This document shows positions 25,514 to 33,556 of a stretch of DNA of 64,000 nt, one piece after another. The position numbers and the translations under genes were made by a program. Location of the stretch: positions 81,536-145,535 of the forward strand of contig NZ_KB907346.1 in NCBI RefSeq assembly GCF_000381985.1, given 5' to 3'. Source of the stretch: Novispirillum itersonii subsp. itersonii ATCC 12639 (lineage in GTDB: Bacteria > Pseudomonadota > Alphaproteobacteria > Rhodospirillales > Rhodospirillaceae). The notes beneath the pieces were generated by a model that was not told the DNA's origin, did not search any database, and saw only the letters and a list, made by a program, of their open reading frames with translations. Each line of letters begins with the position of its first letter. Within the stretch, counting starts at the first letter, position 1.

Positions 25514-28267
25514 TCAGGCATCCAGCGGTTCGATGACCTGCCAGCTATGGCGGCTGATCTGGTTGCTGCCGTTGCGCGTGTGAATCGGCACGCAGTAGCG
25601 CACGGTCGTCAGCGGCGCGGGCGAGGCAAAAATCAACGAGAAGCCGAACTCTGCCGCCGTGTCGATCAGGCTGCGCTGATTGCGGGCGTCCAGGGCCAGT
25701 GCCTCGTCCAGATAGCAGATGCCCTGGATGGGGCTACGCTGATCCTGCATCAAATGCAGCATCGCCAGCCCCGTCACCAGTTTGGCCATCAGCACGGTGC
25801 CATTGGAGGCGGCACTGTCGAGGTCATCGAAGGCTTCCGGCTCGCGATCTGCCTTGCCGACCCAGAAGCGCAGGCGAAACAGGTCGGCCACACGCAGGCC
25901 ATGGCGGGCGTTGCCCTCTTCGATCAGCAGAGTCTTGGCGCGATTGAGTTGATCATCATCGAGCATGCTCTGCTGGTTGAACAGTTCGAAGGTTTCGCCA
26001 CTGTCCACAGTGGCGGCGGTATTTATCAGCAACTCGATGGCCTCGACCAGAATGGTTTCGTCTTCGGGTTCGATCTTGAACACTGCCAGATCGGAAAGTT
26101 GCCGGCCGCTGATCTTGCGGTTGAACTCGCGCATCCTACGCTTGAAAGCAAACAGACCGTCGCGCAGTTCGCGCAGGCAGGCGGCCACATTCACCACCGC
26201 CGAGCGTACCTTCTTTTCCAGGGCTTCGGCTTCCTGCGGCAGGTGATGGGCGAATTCAACGAGACGAACAATCTCGCTTTCCGGTTCGCCGACAAACTGA
26301 TACTTGGTCAATCCGCCGCTATGGATTTCACCCAGCAGATGGCGGATCTGCCCATCCAGCTCCAGCAACTGGCGGCAGTCGACCTGATAGGTCTGCAGTC
26401 GCTCAGCCAGTTGCTCCAGCGCGAACTCGGGCTGAGCCAACCAAGGGCTGTGCGGCAGGTCGGCCAGCCAGGTGAAGGGGCCTTCGTGGTCGATGCGCTG
26501 ATGACGGCGTTGCTCTATCTGCCGGTGTTGCTGCTGCAAGGCCGCCAAATCCTGTTGCCGCTGCTGCCGCTGCTGATCCAATGCGCGGTGCCGCTCTGCC
26601 GACTGCGCCAGACTGGCGCCGAGTTCGGCGAGCTTTTTCGCCAGTGTCTGCAGCCGCTCCTCGCGCTCGGCCTCGCTTTGCCGCAAGTCCTGCATGTGCG
26701 CGTAGTCCCGTAACTCGGCATCCAGTTCGGCTAGTTGCTGCTCCAGCGCTTGGCGTTGCTGTTTGACGTTTTCCAGAGCCAGGGCGGTGGCCAGTTGTTC
26801 TTGCAGCTGAGCCTGCTGTTGCTGCAACTCCTGCTGCAATTCGCTCAGTTCCGCCAGGGTACGTTGCTGATACTGTGCCGGCAGGGCTTCCAGCCGCAGT
26901 TGCAGGCCTAGCAAATTGAATTGCCCGGCATTCGTATCGGCCAAAGCCACAAGCAGTGCCTTGTCGTCGAGTTGAAAGTCCTCTGTGCCCAGGGTCAGTA
27001 CCGGCTTGGCCAGCACCTTGTTCAGCGCGTTGAGTTGTTCCGTAGATACGACACTGGCCAGTTGCTGATAGAGGTTCTGCCCCTGGGTGCGCAACTCCTG
27101 CGCCAGCTGCGCGGATTCCCGTTCGATCCGGGCCAGCTCGCGCTCGATGGCCGCTGGCGTGCGGCTCTGTGCCTGGCCGATCCGTACCACCAACGCATCC
27201 CGTTGCGCCAGCAACTCGTGGCGGCGCGCCTCCAGCAGGGCGCGGTCGGGGATCAAGGCAAAACGCTGCTGCAACGCGCGCAACTGTTCGCTTTGTTGGC
27301 GGAGCTGCTTTTGTTCCAGTTCGCACTCTTTTTTCTCGCCAGCCGACTGCATATCCTCTTCGCGCAGGCGCTGCAGCTCGACATCGCACTGCGCCAACTC
27401 ATGCTGCAAGGTTTGCTGGCGGGTCTCGTAATGCTGTTGCCACTGACCCAGTGCCGCGTCGATCAAGGGGCGCCAGCACAGCAATTTGCCGCGCAACACC
27501 AAGCGGGCCTCCTGCTTCTGTTCCAGTTCGCTCAGAGTGGCTTGCAGCCGCACGGCGGCCAGGTACTGACTGCGTTCGGCGTTGAGGTCGGCAAACGCCT
27601 TGTCCCATTCCGCCTTGAAGTCGATGCTGGCATCCGGCAGATCGCGGCGGAAAATCTGCAGCAGATAGTCCTTTACCTCGCTGGAGCGCAGTTTGTCCAA
27701 GCGCAGCGTGCGGGTCAGCACCCGCTGAAAAACGCTGGCATCGCTGGCATGCTCCAGCCGGAAAACGCAGAAGTCCTGCTGACTGGCGAGCTTGCGGCTA
27801 CGCCCGCCATAGATCATGTCGGCGAATTCGCTGCTGCTGTAGCTGAACACCCGGCGCCCAAAGCTCGCCAGATGGCTGGCCAGTTGCGGTTGTGCCACCA
27901 AGGTGCCATCCGGCAGGCAGAACTCCTCGACCTTCAGCGGCCCGGCATAGGCGAAATACTCGTACTCGAAGCTTACCCCTTTGCCCACGCAGCCCAGCAC
28001 TACGGTGCCGGACTCCGGCAGCGACACCTCCAGCAGCACATAGGCGCTGTTGTTGGGGAAATAGAAGCGCCGGCTCTTATCCACATCGTGCGCACCAAAA
28101 TCCATACGGCGGCGGTCGATGATCAGCAGAAACTGCAGGGCATTGATCAGGCTGGTCTTGCCGGTATTGTTGGGCGCTACCAGAGAGACCGCACCATCGA
28201 GCGGCAGCTCGGCGCGCGAGTAGCCTGCACTCCCCAGCAGGACCAGACGTTGGAAGCCGTACTGCAT
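25514..28267 (-). CDS. jetC: JetC-like SMC/MukB-type ATPase
   Basis: This is the motor subunit of a condensin-like complex. The 917-aa protein starts with an ABC-type N-lobe with Walker A VAPNNTGKTSLINALQFLL near residue 30. It continues as a long coiled coil (about 220-700) very rich in Gln, Leu, Glu and Arg, with a central hinge-like segment. It ends with the C-lobe: signature-like GTVLMAKLVTGLAML, Walker B GICYLDEALALD near 850, and FASPAPL. I chose ATG 28267, which overlaps the jetB stop by one base (TGATG); the longer frame to 28555 lies inside jetB. Loop extrusion on plasmid DNA is inferred from the family. Confidence 0.88.
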   Translation of the reverse strand: MQYGFQRLVLLGSAGYSRAELPLDGAVSLVAPNNTGKTSLINALQFLLIIDRRRMDFGAHDVDKSRRFYFPNNSAYVLLEVSLPESGTVVLGCVGKGVSFEYEYFAYAGPLKVEEFCLPDGTLVAQPQLASHLASFGRRVFSYSSSEFADMIYGGRSRKLASQQDFCVFRLEHASDASVFQRVLTRTLRLDKLRSSEVKDYLLQIFRRDLPDASIDFKAEWDKAFADLNAERSQYLAAVRLQATLSELEQKQEARLVLRGKLLCWRPLIDAALGQWQQHYETRQQTLQHELAQCDVELQRLREEDMQSAGEKKECELEQKQLRQQSEQLRALQQRFALIPDRALLEARRHELLAQRDALVVRIGQAQSRTPAAIERELARIERESAQLAQELRTQGQNLYQQLASVVSTEQLNALNKVLAKPVLTLGTEDFQLDDKALLVALADTNAGQFNLLGLQLRLEALPAQYQQRTLAELSELQQELQQQQAQLQEQLATALALENVKQQRQALEQQLAELDAELRDYAHMQDLRQSEAEREERLQTLAKKLAELGASLAQSAERHRALDQQRQQRQQDLAALQQQHRQIEQRRHQRIDHEGPFTWLADLPHSPWLAQPEFALEQLAERLQTYQVDCRQLLELDGQIRHLLGEIHSGGLTKYQFVGEPESEIVRLVEFAHHLPQEAEALEKKVRSAVVNVAACLRELRDGLFAFKRRMREFNRKISGRQLSDLAVFKIEPEDETILVEAIELLINTAATVDSGETFELFNQQSMLDDDQLNRAKTLLIEEGNARHGLRVADLFRLRFWVGKADREPEAFDDLDSAASNGTVLMAKLVTGLAMLHLMQDQRSPIQGICYLDEALALDARNQRSLIDTAAEFGFSLIFASPAPLTTVRYCVPIHTRNGSNQISRHSWQVIEPLDA

Positions 28268-28881
28268 CAGGTGTTCTCCTCGTCGTCTGGTGCATCCGCA
28301 GTCCAGTCTTCCGCTGCAGGCGTGCTCTCTTCGTCGCCATCGGTCTTGGCCGTCAACGCCAGGCTTTCGAAATGATCGAGGTAACGGCATACAGCGGGCA
28401 GCAGTCGCCAGCCCGCCGGCTCTGGCACGGCAAAGCCGAGGTTGCAGGCGCGGCCCATCAGCTCCACCAGGGCGTCGAGGTTGAGGCCCTCGGCATCCAG
28501 CAGATCTTGCTGTTGCTTGTAAACCTCGGCCAGCCAGGCGCTGTCGATCAGCCAATCGGTAAAGCGCTGCAGGGCCTTGCCGGCGTTGGCCTGGGCATCG
28601 AAGATCACCATGAACAGCAAGGCCAGCTGGCGGCTGATCTTGCCGATGTTGCTGTTGGCGTCACTGTTGTGAAACCAGGCAAAGCCCCTGGCATCCAGGC
28701 GCAGTTCGAACCCCAGCGCGGCAAACAAGCCGACATAGCTGGCCTCGTGCTGTTCCAGCTCCGCCCACAGCGCGGGCTCGGCCATTCGATTCAGGTGTTT
28801 GCCGGAGAGAAACAGGCGGAACAGCTCGGCCAATGCCGGCATTTGCGACAGGGCGGCTGCCAGAGCGTGTGGGATCGTCAT
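28267..28881 (-). CDS. jetB: JetB/MksE-like condensin accessory subunit
   Basis: A 204-aa small subunit that, in MukE/MksE-like systems, bridges the kleisin and the DNA. It is helical and winged-helix-like: ALAELFRLFLSGKHLN, LWAELEQHEASYVGLFAAL, then GKISRQLALLFMVIFDAQ. It ends in an acidic tail (TADAPDDEENT). It overlaps jetA by ATGA and jetC by one base, so the three are translated together. Assignment rests on position, size and helical pattern more than on exact motifs. Confidence 0.78.
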   Translation of the reverse strand: MTIPHALAAALSQMPALAELFRLFLSGKHLNRMAEPALWAELEQHEASYVGLFAALGFELRLDARGFAWFHNSDANSNIGKISRQLALLFMVIFDAQANAGKALQRFTDWLIDSAWLAEVYKQQQDLLDAEGLNLDALVELMGRACNLGFAVPEPAGWRLLPAVCRYLDHFESLALTAKTDGDEESTPAAEDWTADAPDDEENT

Positions 28882-30137
28882 TGCGGGATACTCACGCGGT
28901 GAGGGTGATGCAGGACGCGAATCGTCTGCAGCGTGGTTTTTTCAGACTGGCTGGCTGCCTCGAACTGCCAGCCGAGCTCATGTTGCAGGTCATGGAACAG
29001 GCGCAGCAGGATGGCATCCTGCAGGTGGGCGTAATGGCGGTGCAGCCAATCGAGCAGATTTTCCACCGGCAGGCTGCGGGCCAGATGCGCACGAATAGCG
29101 GCTTCGTCCACCTGCTCCAGCAAGGGAGCGTCATCGCCAGGCTCATCCTTCGGAAAGGCCACCGCCTGCGGCTGGTATTGGCGCGCGGCAGCCATGACCG
29201 CCCGAACCTCATCGCCCAATTGCAATTTGAAACCGCGCTCATTGCGCCAGACGGGGAGTGCGGTCTCATCCGCCGGGCGCGACAGTGCGCGACGCAGGCC
29301 GCGTTTGCGCACCTGCCCCAACAGCAAGCTGATGGCACTGGTCAGTGCGTTGTGCTGACGCAGCTCTTCGCGCAAGGGCAGCAGTGTATCGGCGCACTGT
29401 TGCGCAACCAGCCGGCCAAAGCGCCGCAGCTCCTTGGCCTGGTGCGCCACCTGACGTAACTGCAGGCGATGCGAGTAGAGCGCACCCTGTACCGACAATT
29501 GCTCTAGGCCCCAGTCAAGCGCACGCTCCGCTTCTTCCAGATAGCGATAAAAGGTACCCTGCGAGCCGCTGTCCATCATCTGGTTCATCGGCTCCACATA
29601 ATGATCGTAGGCTTCCAGCACCTCGCGGTAGCGCTGGCTGATCGGCATGCTGCTGTCGGCGCTTTTGGCGTTTTCCGCCAGCTCAAAGAGCGCGTGCCGG
29701 TCCTGATCGAGCTGCAGGCTGATCTGGCGGAAGAGTTCTGCCAGCTTGTTGGCGGCCCCGCGCACGCGATCCATGTCGGCCCCGAGCATCCCTTCATTGA
29801 GTGCTTCGGTGGCTTCACGGATCGCAGCAACACGAGCCTGCAGTACTGCAGCCAGGCCCAGCTCATGTTCACGGGTGAGGCCGCGCACGAACTCCAGCAC
29901 ATAGGCATTGAGCTGCAGATCGTTGCTGCGCGGCAAGGTTTGCAGGATGTCCGCGTTGACCAAGGCACGCAGCACCGCGCCCTGCGTTTCGGCATCCCGT
30001 TGCCCGGACACCTTGGCAATGCCGTTCAACACCTGATTGCTGGTCAGCACGGCAAACTCGCGCGACAGCCGCACCAGGAGCTCCACGGTGTCCCAATGGG
30101 TGTAAAGCGCGTAGACCAGCGAGCGAGGGTTGGCCAT
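28878..30137 (-). CDS. jetA: JetA/MksF-like kleisin subunit
   Basis: A 419-aa kleisin-type protein, first gene of the operon. It begins MANPRSLVYALYTHWDTVEL, with an N-terminal winged-helix region, a central helical part (LAELFRQISLQLDQDRHALF) and a C-terminal domain with WLHRHYAHLQDAILLRLFHD. It does not show the DUF3375-type start of type I JetA, so this is probably another Wadjet subtype. The start codon follows 413 bp of unusual repeat-rich sequence that may control the operon. It overlaps jetB by ATGA. Confidence 0.78.
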   Translation of the reverse strand: MANPRSLVYALYTHWDTVELLVRLSREFAVLTSNQVLNGIAKVSGQRDAETQGAVLRALVNADILQTLPRSNDLQLNAYVLEFVRGLTREHELGLAAVLQARVAAIREATEALNEGMLGADMDRVRGAANKLAELFRQISLQLDQDRHALFELAENAKSADSSMPISQRYREVLEAYDHYVEPMNQMMDSGSQGTFYRYLEEAERALDWGLEQLSVQGALYSHRLQLRQVAHQAKELRRFGRLVAQQCADTLLPLREELRQHNALTSAISLLLGQVRKRGLRRALSRPADETALPVWRNERGFKLQLGDEVRAVMAAARQYQPQAVAFPKDEPGDDAPLLEQVDEAAIRAHLARSLPVENLLDWLHRHYAHLQDAILLRLFHDLQHELGWQFEAASQSEKTTLQTIRVLHHPHRVSIPQ

Positions 30138-30270
30138 GTCAGTTCAGTCTCCCTCCACCGAGCAGGCATGCCCTGTGCCGCATGCTCTCACCCGCCAGCC
30201 GCACAGGGCGGCAACCCGGCGCATGGCCGCAGCGGGGTTTCATAAGGTGCAGGCTGGACGCATCGACCAT

Positions 30271-30385
30271 TCGTTGTCCCCACGCCGCCGCGCCCGATTT
30301 CTGGCGAAATCGAGCCCAGCGGCCACATTCTTTGTGCTCTCGCGAGCCAGCACAAAGAATGTGCTCATCGTGCTGGGGACAAGCG
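30271..30385. other. Nested inverted repeats: possible three-way-junction RNA or DNA element
   Basis: Within the gap upstream of jetA, TTGTCCCCA (30274-30282) pairs with TGGGGACAA (30374-30382). Inside are two perfect hairpins: CGATTTC/GAAATCG (30295-30301/30306-30312, loop TGGC), and a 15-bp stem CACATTCTTTGTGCT/AGCACAAAGAATGTG (30324-30338/30349-30363). The layout is that of a closed three-way junction. The large stem has a CTCGCGAG palindrome in its loop. It may be a small RNA, a leader structure or a protein-binding DNA element. No reading frame is convincing here. The remaining bases, 30138-30270, show nothing. Confidence 0.5.
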
Positions 30386-30424
30386 ACTCTCGGGCTGCGT
30401 CCCGGCCGGAATGTGTCAGGCATG

Positions 30425-30545
30425 GTGGCAACACTGTGTGCACAAAGTGGCGTCAATGTGGTGAACAGCGTGGCAACATTGTGTTGAACATGGCGGCAGC
30501 ATTGTGGCGACATGTGGGTCACAGTGTGGCAACAAGGTGGCGCTG
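30425..30545 (+). repeat. Phased GTGGCRACA-type tandem repeats upstream of jetA
   Basis: Copies of GTGGCAACA or near matches start at 30425, 30447, 30470, 30490, 30504, 30514, 30526 and 30537. Most spacings are close to 11 or 22-23 bp, or about one or two helical turns. The longer 22-23 bp unit adds TGTG...GAACA-like sequence. The array lies between the DUF262 gene and the structured element. Iteron-like protein binding is the simplest idea; which gene it controls is unknown. Confidence 0.6.
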
Positions 30546-30550
30546 ACAGC

Positions 30551-32263
30551 TCAAGCGGTCGCATGGATGAAAGCATTCAGTGCCGCCGCGATGCGTTTAC
30601 GGCGCTCTTGCAAGAACGCCTTGTAGTGATCCAGTGCCAGCAGTTCCTCCTCCACCGGGATGCACTGTGCTGCGAATGGTGCTGCACCGTGCTGTGCCAC
30701 CAGCGGCAACAGGTAGGTCACAGGCGCTTTGTCGCTGATCGCACGATTGGTTTTGCCGCCGATGAAAGCCAGGTTGGCGATGTCGTCGGCCTCGCGAGGG
30801 GTGTAGCTGCCGCGCAGCAATGCCTTGGGGAAAATGTGATGAAACTGCAAGCGGTGCTGACTGCCCGAGTGGTCCAGAGCAATGGCAAGGTGGCTGCGCC
30901 AATCCTTGGCACCTGCCGCACGAAATGCCAGGAACATGGTCTTGAACAGCGCACTGCGCTGGTTGCGCCCCTCCAGCTCTTCCGGCGTGATGTCAAGGCG
31001 GCCGAACTGCAGACGCAGCCGGTCGATCAGTTCATTGACGCCGCCGCCATTGCGGATGATCGCTAAATCCTGATCCAGAATGGTCTCACTGGAACCCCGC
31101 GAGAAACGGCCTTTGGCATTGGCGGCCAAGGCCCAGTAGCGCAACTGCTGCGCTTCTTCCGTGCTGAGGGCATAGTCACGGCGATGCCCAATGTAGGCAA
31201 GTACCACCAGTAAGAAGGGCGATGACAGCAAGGCAGGGCTGTCGATACCCAGATTGCTGCGTGCGAAATTGAGGGCAAATTCCATCCCCTCGCAGGCTTC
31301 TTTCCAGGCTTGCTGCAGTACGTCCAGGGTCAGGCTGCCGACGGTCAGAAAACGGGATTGCCCGGTAGCAAAGGCCATCAAATTCTTCAGGTGCAAACCC
31401 AGATCAAGCTCGAAACCGTTCTGGGCGCAAGCACTCTGGAAGTCCAGGAAGGTCTGCAGCGAGTGCCGCCATTTGGCCGTGATCTGCGCCAGAGCCAGAT
31501 CGGAGCTGCGCAGCTTGGCGCCCAGCGAGTTGACCCGCACGAAGATTTCCGTGACCTCGTCGTAGGACAGTGTTCGCTCCAGCACGTCCATGCGATACAC
31601 GTACTTGCGAATGCCGCGTAGCCGGGCCAGGCGCTGACTGTATTTCTCGTAACGCGGATCATCAAAGCCACTGATGCCCGCACGTTTGAGGAAAGGCGCA
31701 TCGCTGTCGGTCTTGAAGACTTCGGATACCGTCACCCACTGCGGCAACTGCTCCAGCTTCCGTGTCGCCACCACGAAGGTCATTTTGTTGAAGCGCGTCA
31801 GCAGTTCGTCCTCGCTGGCGTCGGCCTCGTCGCCTCCCAGCTCGCCTTCCTCATCGACCTCAGCGTCATCGCCGTTCTCATCCACTTCGGTCACGACGGC
31901 CAGTTGGTCGGGATGCTCCAGATTGAACAGCAAATCGATGGGCCGACGGCGACCGCGCACCGACACCGGCTCGCCACGAATGACGGCAGATAACGAGGTC
32001 AGACGCTGTTGTCCATCGAGCAACAGGCGGGTGCTCTGATAAGGGTTATTGCTTTGGCTGACGGCGAAGCTCTGCAGGGGCACGGCCTCATCGGTTTCCC
32101 ACAGCAGGATCGCCCCCGAGGGATAGCCCCGATACAGAGAGTCGAGCAAGTCGCGCACGCGCGTGGAGCGCCAGACATACTGCCGCTGCATTTCCGGCAA
32201 GCGCAGCTCACCACGCTCGATCATCGAGACCAGTTCTTCAACGCTGGCTTCAGCCTTGGCCAT
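30551..32263 (-). CDS. DUF262/GmrSD-type nuclease-like protein
   Basis: A 570-aa protein of the DUF262 (GmrS-like) and DUF1524-type HNH organisation. The N-terminal part has MQRQYVWRSTRVRDLLDSLY and the family motif LLLDGQQRLTSL near residue 80, a ParB-like NTPase element. An acidic linker follows at 125-150. The C-terminal part has the HNH-like LQFHHIFPKALLRGSYTPRE near residue 470. Relatives (GmrSD, SspE, BrxU) cut modified phage DNA. It is the last gene of the restriction operon, 23 bp after the AlbA_2 gene. Its specificity here is unknown. Confidence 0.85.
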   Translation of the reverse strand: MAKAEASVEELVSMIERGELRLPEMQRQYVWRSTRVRDLLDSLYRGYPSGAILLWETDEAVPLQSFAVSQSNNPYQSTRLLLDGQQRLTSLSAVIRGEPVSVRGRRRPIDLLFNLEHPDQLAVVTEVDENGDDAEVDEEGELGGDEADASEDELLTRFNKMTFVVATRKLEQLPQWVTVSEVFKTDSDAPFLKRAGISGFDDPRYEKYSQRLARLRGIRKYVYRMDVLERTLSYDEVTEIFVRVNSLGAKLRSSDLALAQITAKWRHSLQTFLDFQSACAQNGFELDLGLHLKNLMAFATGQSRFLTVGSLTLDVLQQAWKEACEGMEFALNFARSNLGIDSPALLSSPFLLVVLAYIGHRRDYALSTEEAQQLRYWALAANAKGRFSRGSSETILDQDLAIIRNGGGVNELIDRLRLQFGRLDITPEELEGRNQRSALFKTMFLAFRAAGAKDWRSHLAIALDHSGSQHRLQFHHIFPKALLRGSYTPREADDIANLAFIGGKTNRAISDKAPVTYLLPLVAQHGAAPFAAQCIPVEEELLALDHYKAFLQERRKRIAAALNAFIHATA

Positions 32264-32286
32264 GGTGCTTCCTTATTCTCTCAATC

Positions 32287-33555
32287 TCACTCAACTGCTG
32301 CGGGCGGCTCGGCAGCGGGGATGATCAACAACAGCTCGGAGTCATCCACTAGCCTGTAAACCGGCCGCTTGCCGGACAGTCGTTCGCTCTGATCCAGAAT
32401 GATCTGAACCCCTTCACCACGCTTGTCCATCATGGCGATGCGGCCCGTGATCGCTTTGTCCGCCTCGGGCACGGAACATTTGGCCAGCAGGCTGGTGACG
32501 GCTTCGTTTCGCGCGGCCTGGCGGTAGGGAAGGCTCTCCACCGTCATGGTGTTGGGGATGGCGCCTGGCGAATACAGCTCCAGCCGGTTCGCAAACATCC
32601 GCAGGCGGATTTTGGCGCCATGGATCGAGTAATCCCGGTGCGCAACGGCATTGACCAGGGCCTCGAAGACGGCGGTCATGTCATACTGCGGCAGGTCGTG
32701 CCGGCCCTCATTCTTGGTGGCATAGACCTGCATGTTCTTGCGTACGAAGTGGCAAGCCGCCAGCACCTGGGCATCTAGCGGTCCGGTGATGTCCTGGGCG
32801 TCGAGCTGATAGGCCGTGTCGCCTTGCGGCAGCACCTCGGTGCCACGGTATGCCACGGCCTGAATGAAGGCATTTGGCAGCCAGCGGCGAGGGTCAGCGC
32901 TTGCCATCAGCACGCCGGCAATGGTTGGCCGAAGTGCGCCGTCGGCATCGGTGCGCGCCATGGCCAGTTTATCCAGCAGCACCTCGCGCGAATCCTGCAC
33001 GCGCGGACTGGCAAAACGTTGCAACAGATCATCTACAAGGTCGTCGAGTGTGGCGCCAGGCACCGGCTGCTCGTCGAAGCGGATGATGCGCGCCTGGCTG
33101 CGTTGCTGGAACAAACGCGCCAGATAGTCCGGAGCCATTTCACGCTTGGCGCTGCCCACGCGGTGCAAATAGCCGCCGGGGCTTTTATGCACGAACAGGC
33201 TGCTTGCGATATCGACTTTCAATACTGGCAAGGGCTCGCCTGACGTGCTGGGCAGGCTCAGACGCTCGATCACCGGCGCGAGCGGCGGGGTGATGCTGTC
33301 CAGGCAAATCTGCCGGACGAAATCCTCCACCAGGTCCAGGCGCTCCAGCGGGATACCGAGCACTTCACGGGTGTCGTCCACGCCGAGCACGCACACACCA
33401 CCCCGGCTGTTGGCGAAAGCGGCCAGCTCATCGGCCAGCGAATCTTTATGGGGGGCTGACACCTTTTGACCGGCAAAGCGGACTTCCTTCAACTCCAGAT
33501 AGGAGTCCTCTCCCAGGCGAATCTTGTCGATCAAGTCCGCGATGTTGTCGAACAT
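32287..33555 (-). CDS. AlbA_2 / RecG-like ATP-binding protein
   Basis: A 422-aa protein. The N-terminal AlbA_2 (Schlafen-like) domain shows SYLELKEVRF, the DELAAFANSRGGVCVLGVDD signature and DFVRQICLDSITPPL. The C-terminal region has AVFEALVNAVAHRDYSIHGA and RLELYSPGAIPNTMT, the GHKL-like fold usual in this family. ATG 33555 follows the upstream stop by one base; the longer frame overlaps that gene. Such proteins are common in restriction and defence loci, where their job is unclear; regulation or nucleic-acid binding is proposed. Confidence 0.85.
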   Translation of the reverse strand: MFDNIADLIDKIRLGEDSYLELKEVRFAGQKVSAPHKDSLADELAAFANSRGGVCVLGVDDTREVLGIPLERLDLVEDFVRQICLDSITPPLAPVIERLSLPSTSGEPLPVLKVDIASSLFVHKSPGGYLHRVGSAKREMAPDYLARLFQQRSQARIIRFDEQPVPGATLDDLVDDLLQRFASPRVQDSREVLLDKLAMARTDADGALRPTIAGVLMASADPRRWLPNAFIQAVAYRGTEVLPQGDTAYQLDAQDITGPLDAQVLAACHFVRKNMQVYATKNEGRHDLPQYDMTAVFEALVNAVAHRDYSIHGAKIRLRMFANRLELYSPGAIPNTMTVESLPYRQAARNEAVTSLLAKCSVPEADKAITGRIAMMDKRGEGVQIILDQSERLSGKRPVYRLVDDSELLLIIPAAEPPAAVE

Positions 33556-33556
33556 G

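Noticed and set aside
28268..28555. Extended start of JetC (1013 residues)
   Set aside because: The extra 96 residues lie in another frame of jetB and are Arg/Gly/Pro-rich; ATG 28267 gives a proper SMC N-terminus with a TGATG junction.
30425..30545. CRISPR array
   Set aside because: The repeats are short and imperfect, their spacing follows helical turns, and there are no unique spacers of equal length and no cas genes.
30139..30576. Minus-strand frame of 145 codons across the jetA-DUF262 gap
   Set aside because: The predicted protein is rich in Cys, His and Arg and mirrors the DNA repeats; it overlaps the starts and ends of real genes and has no family-like motif.
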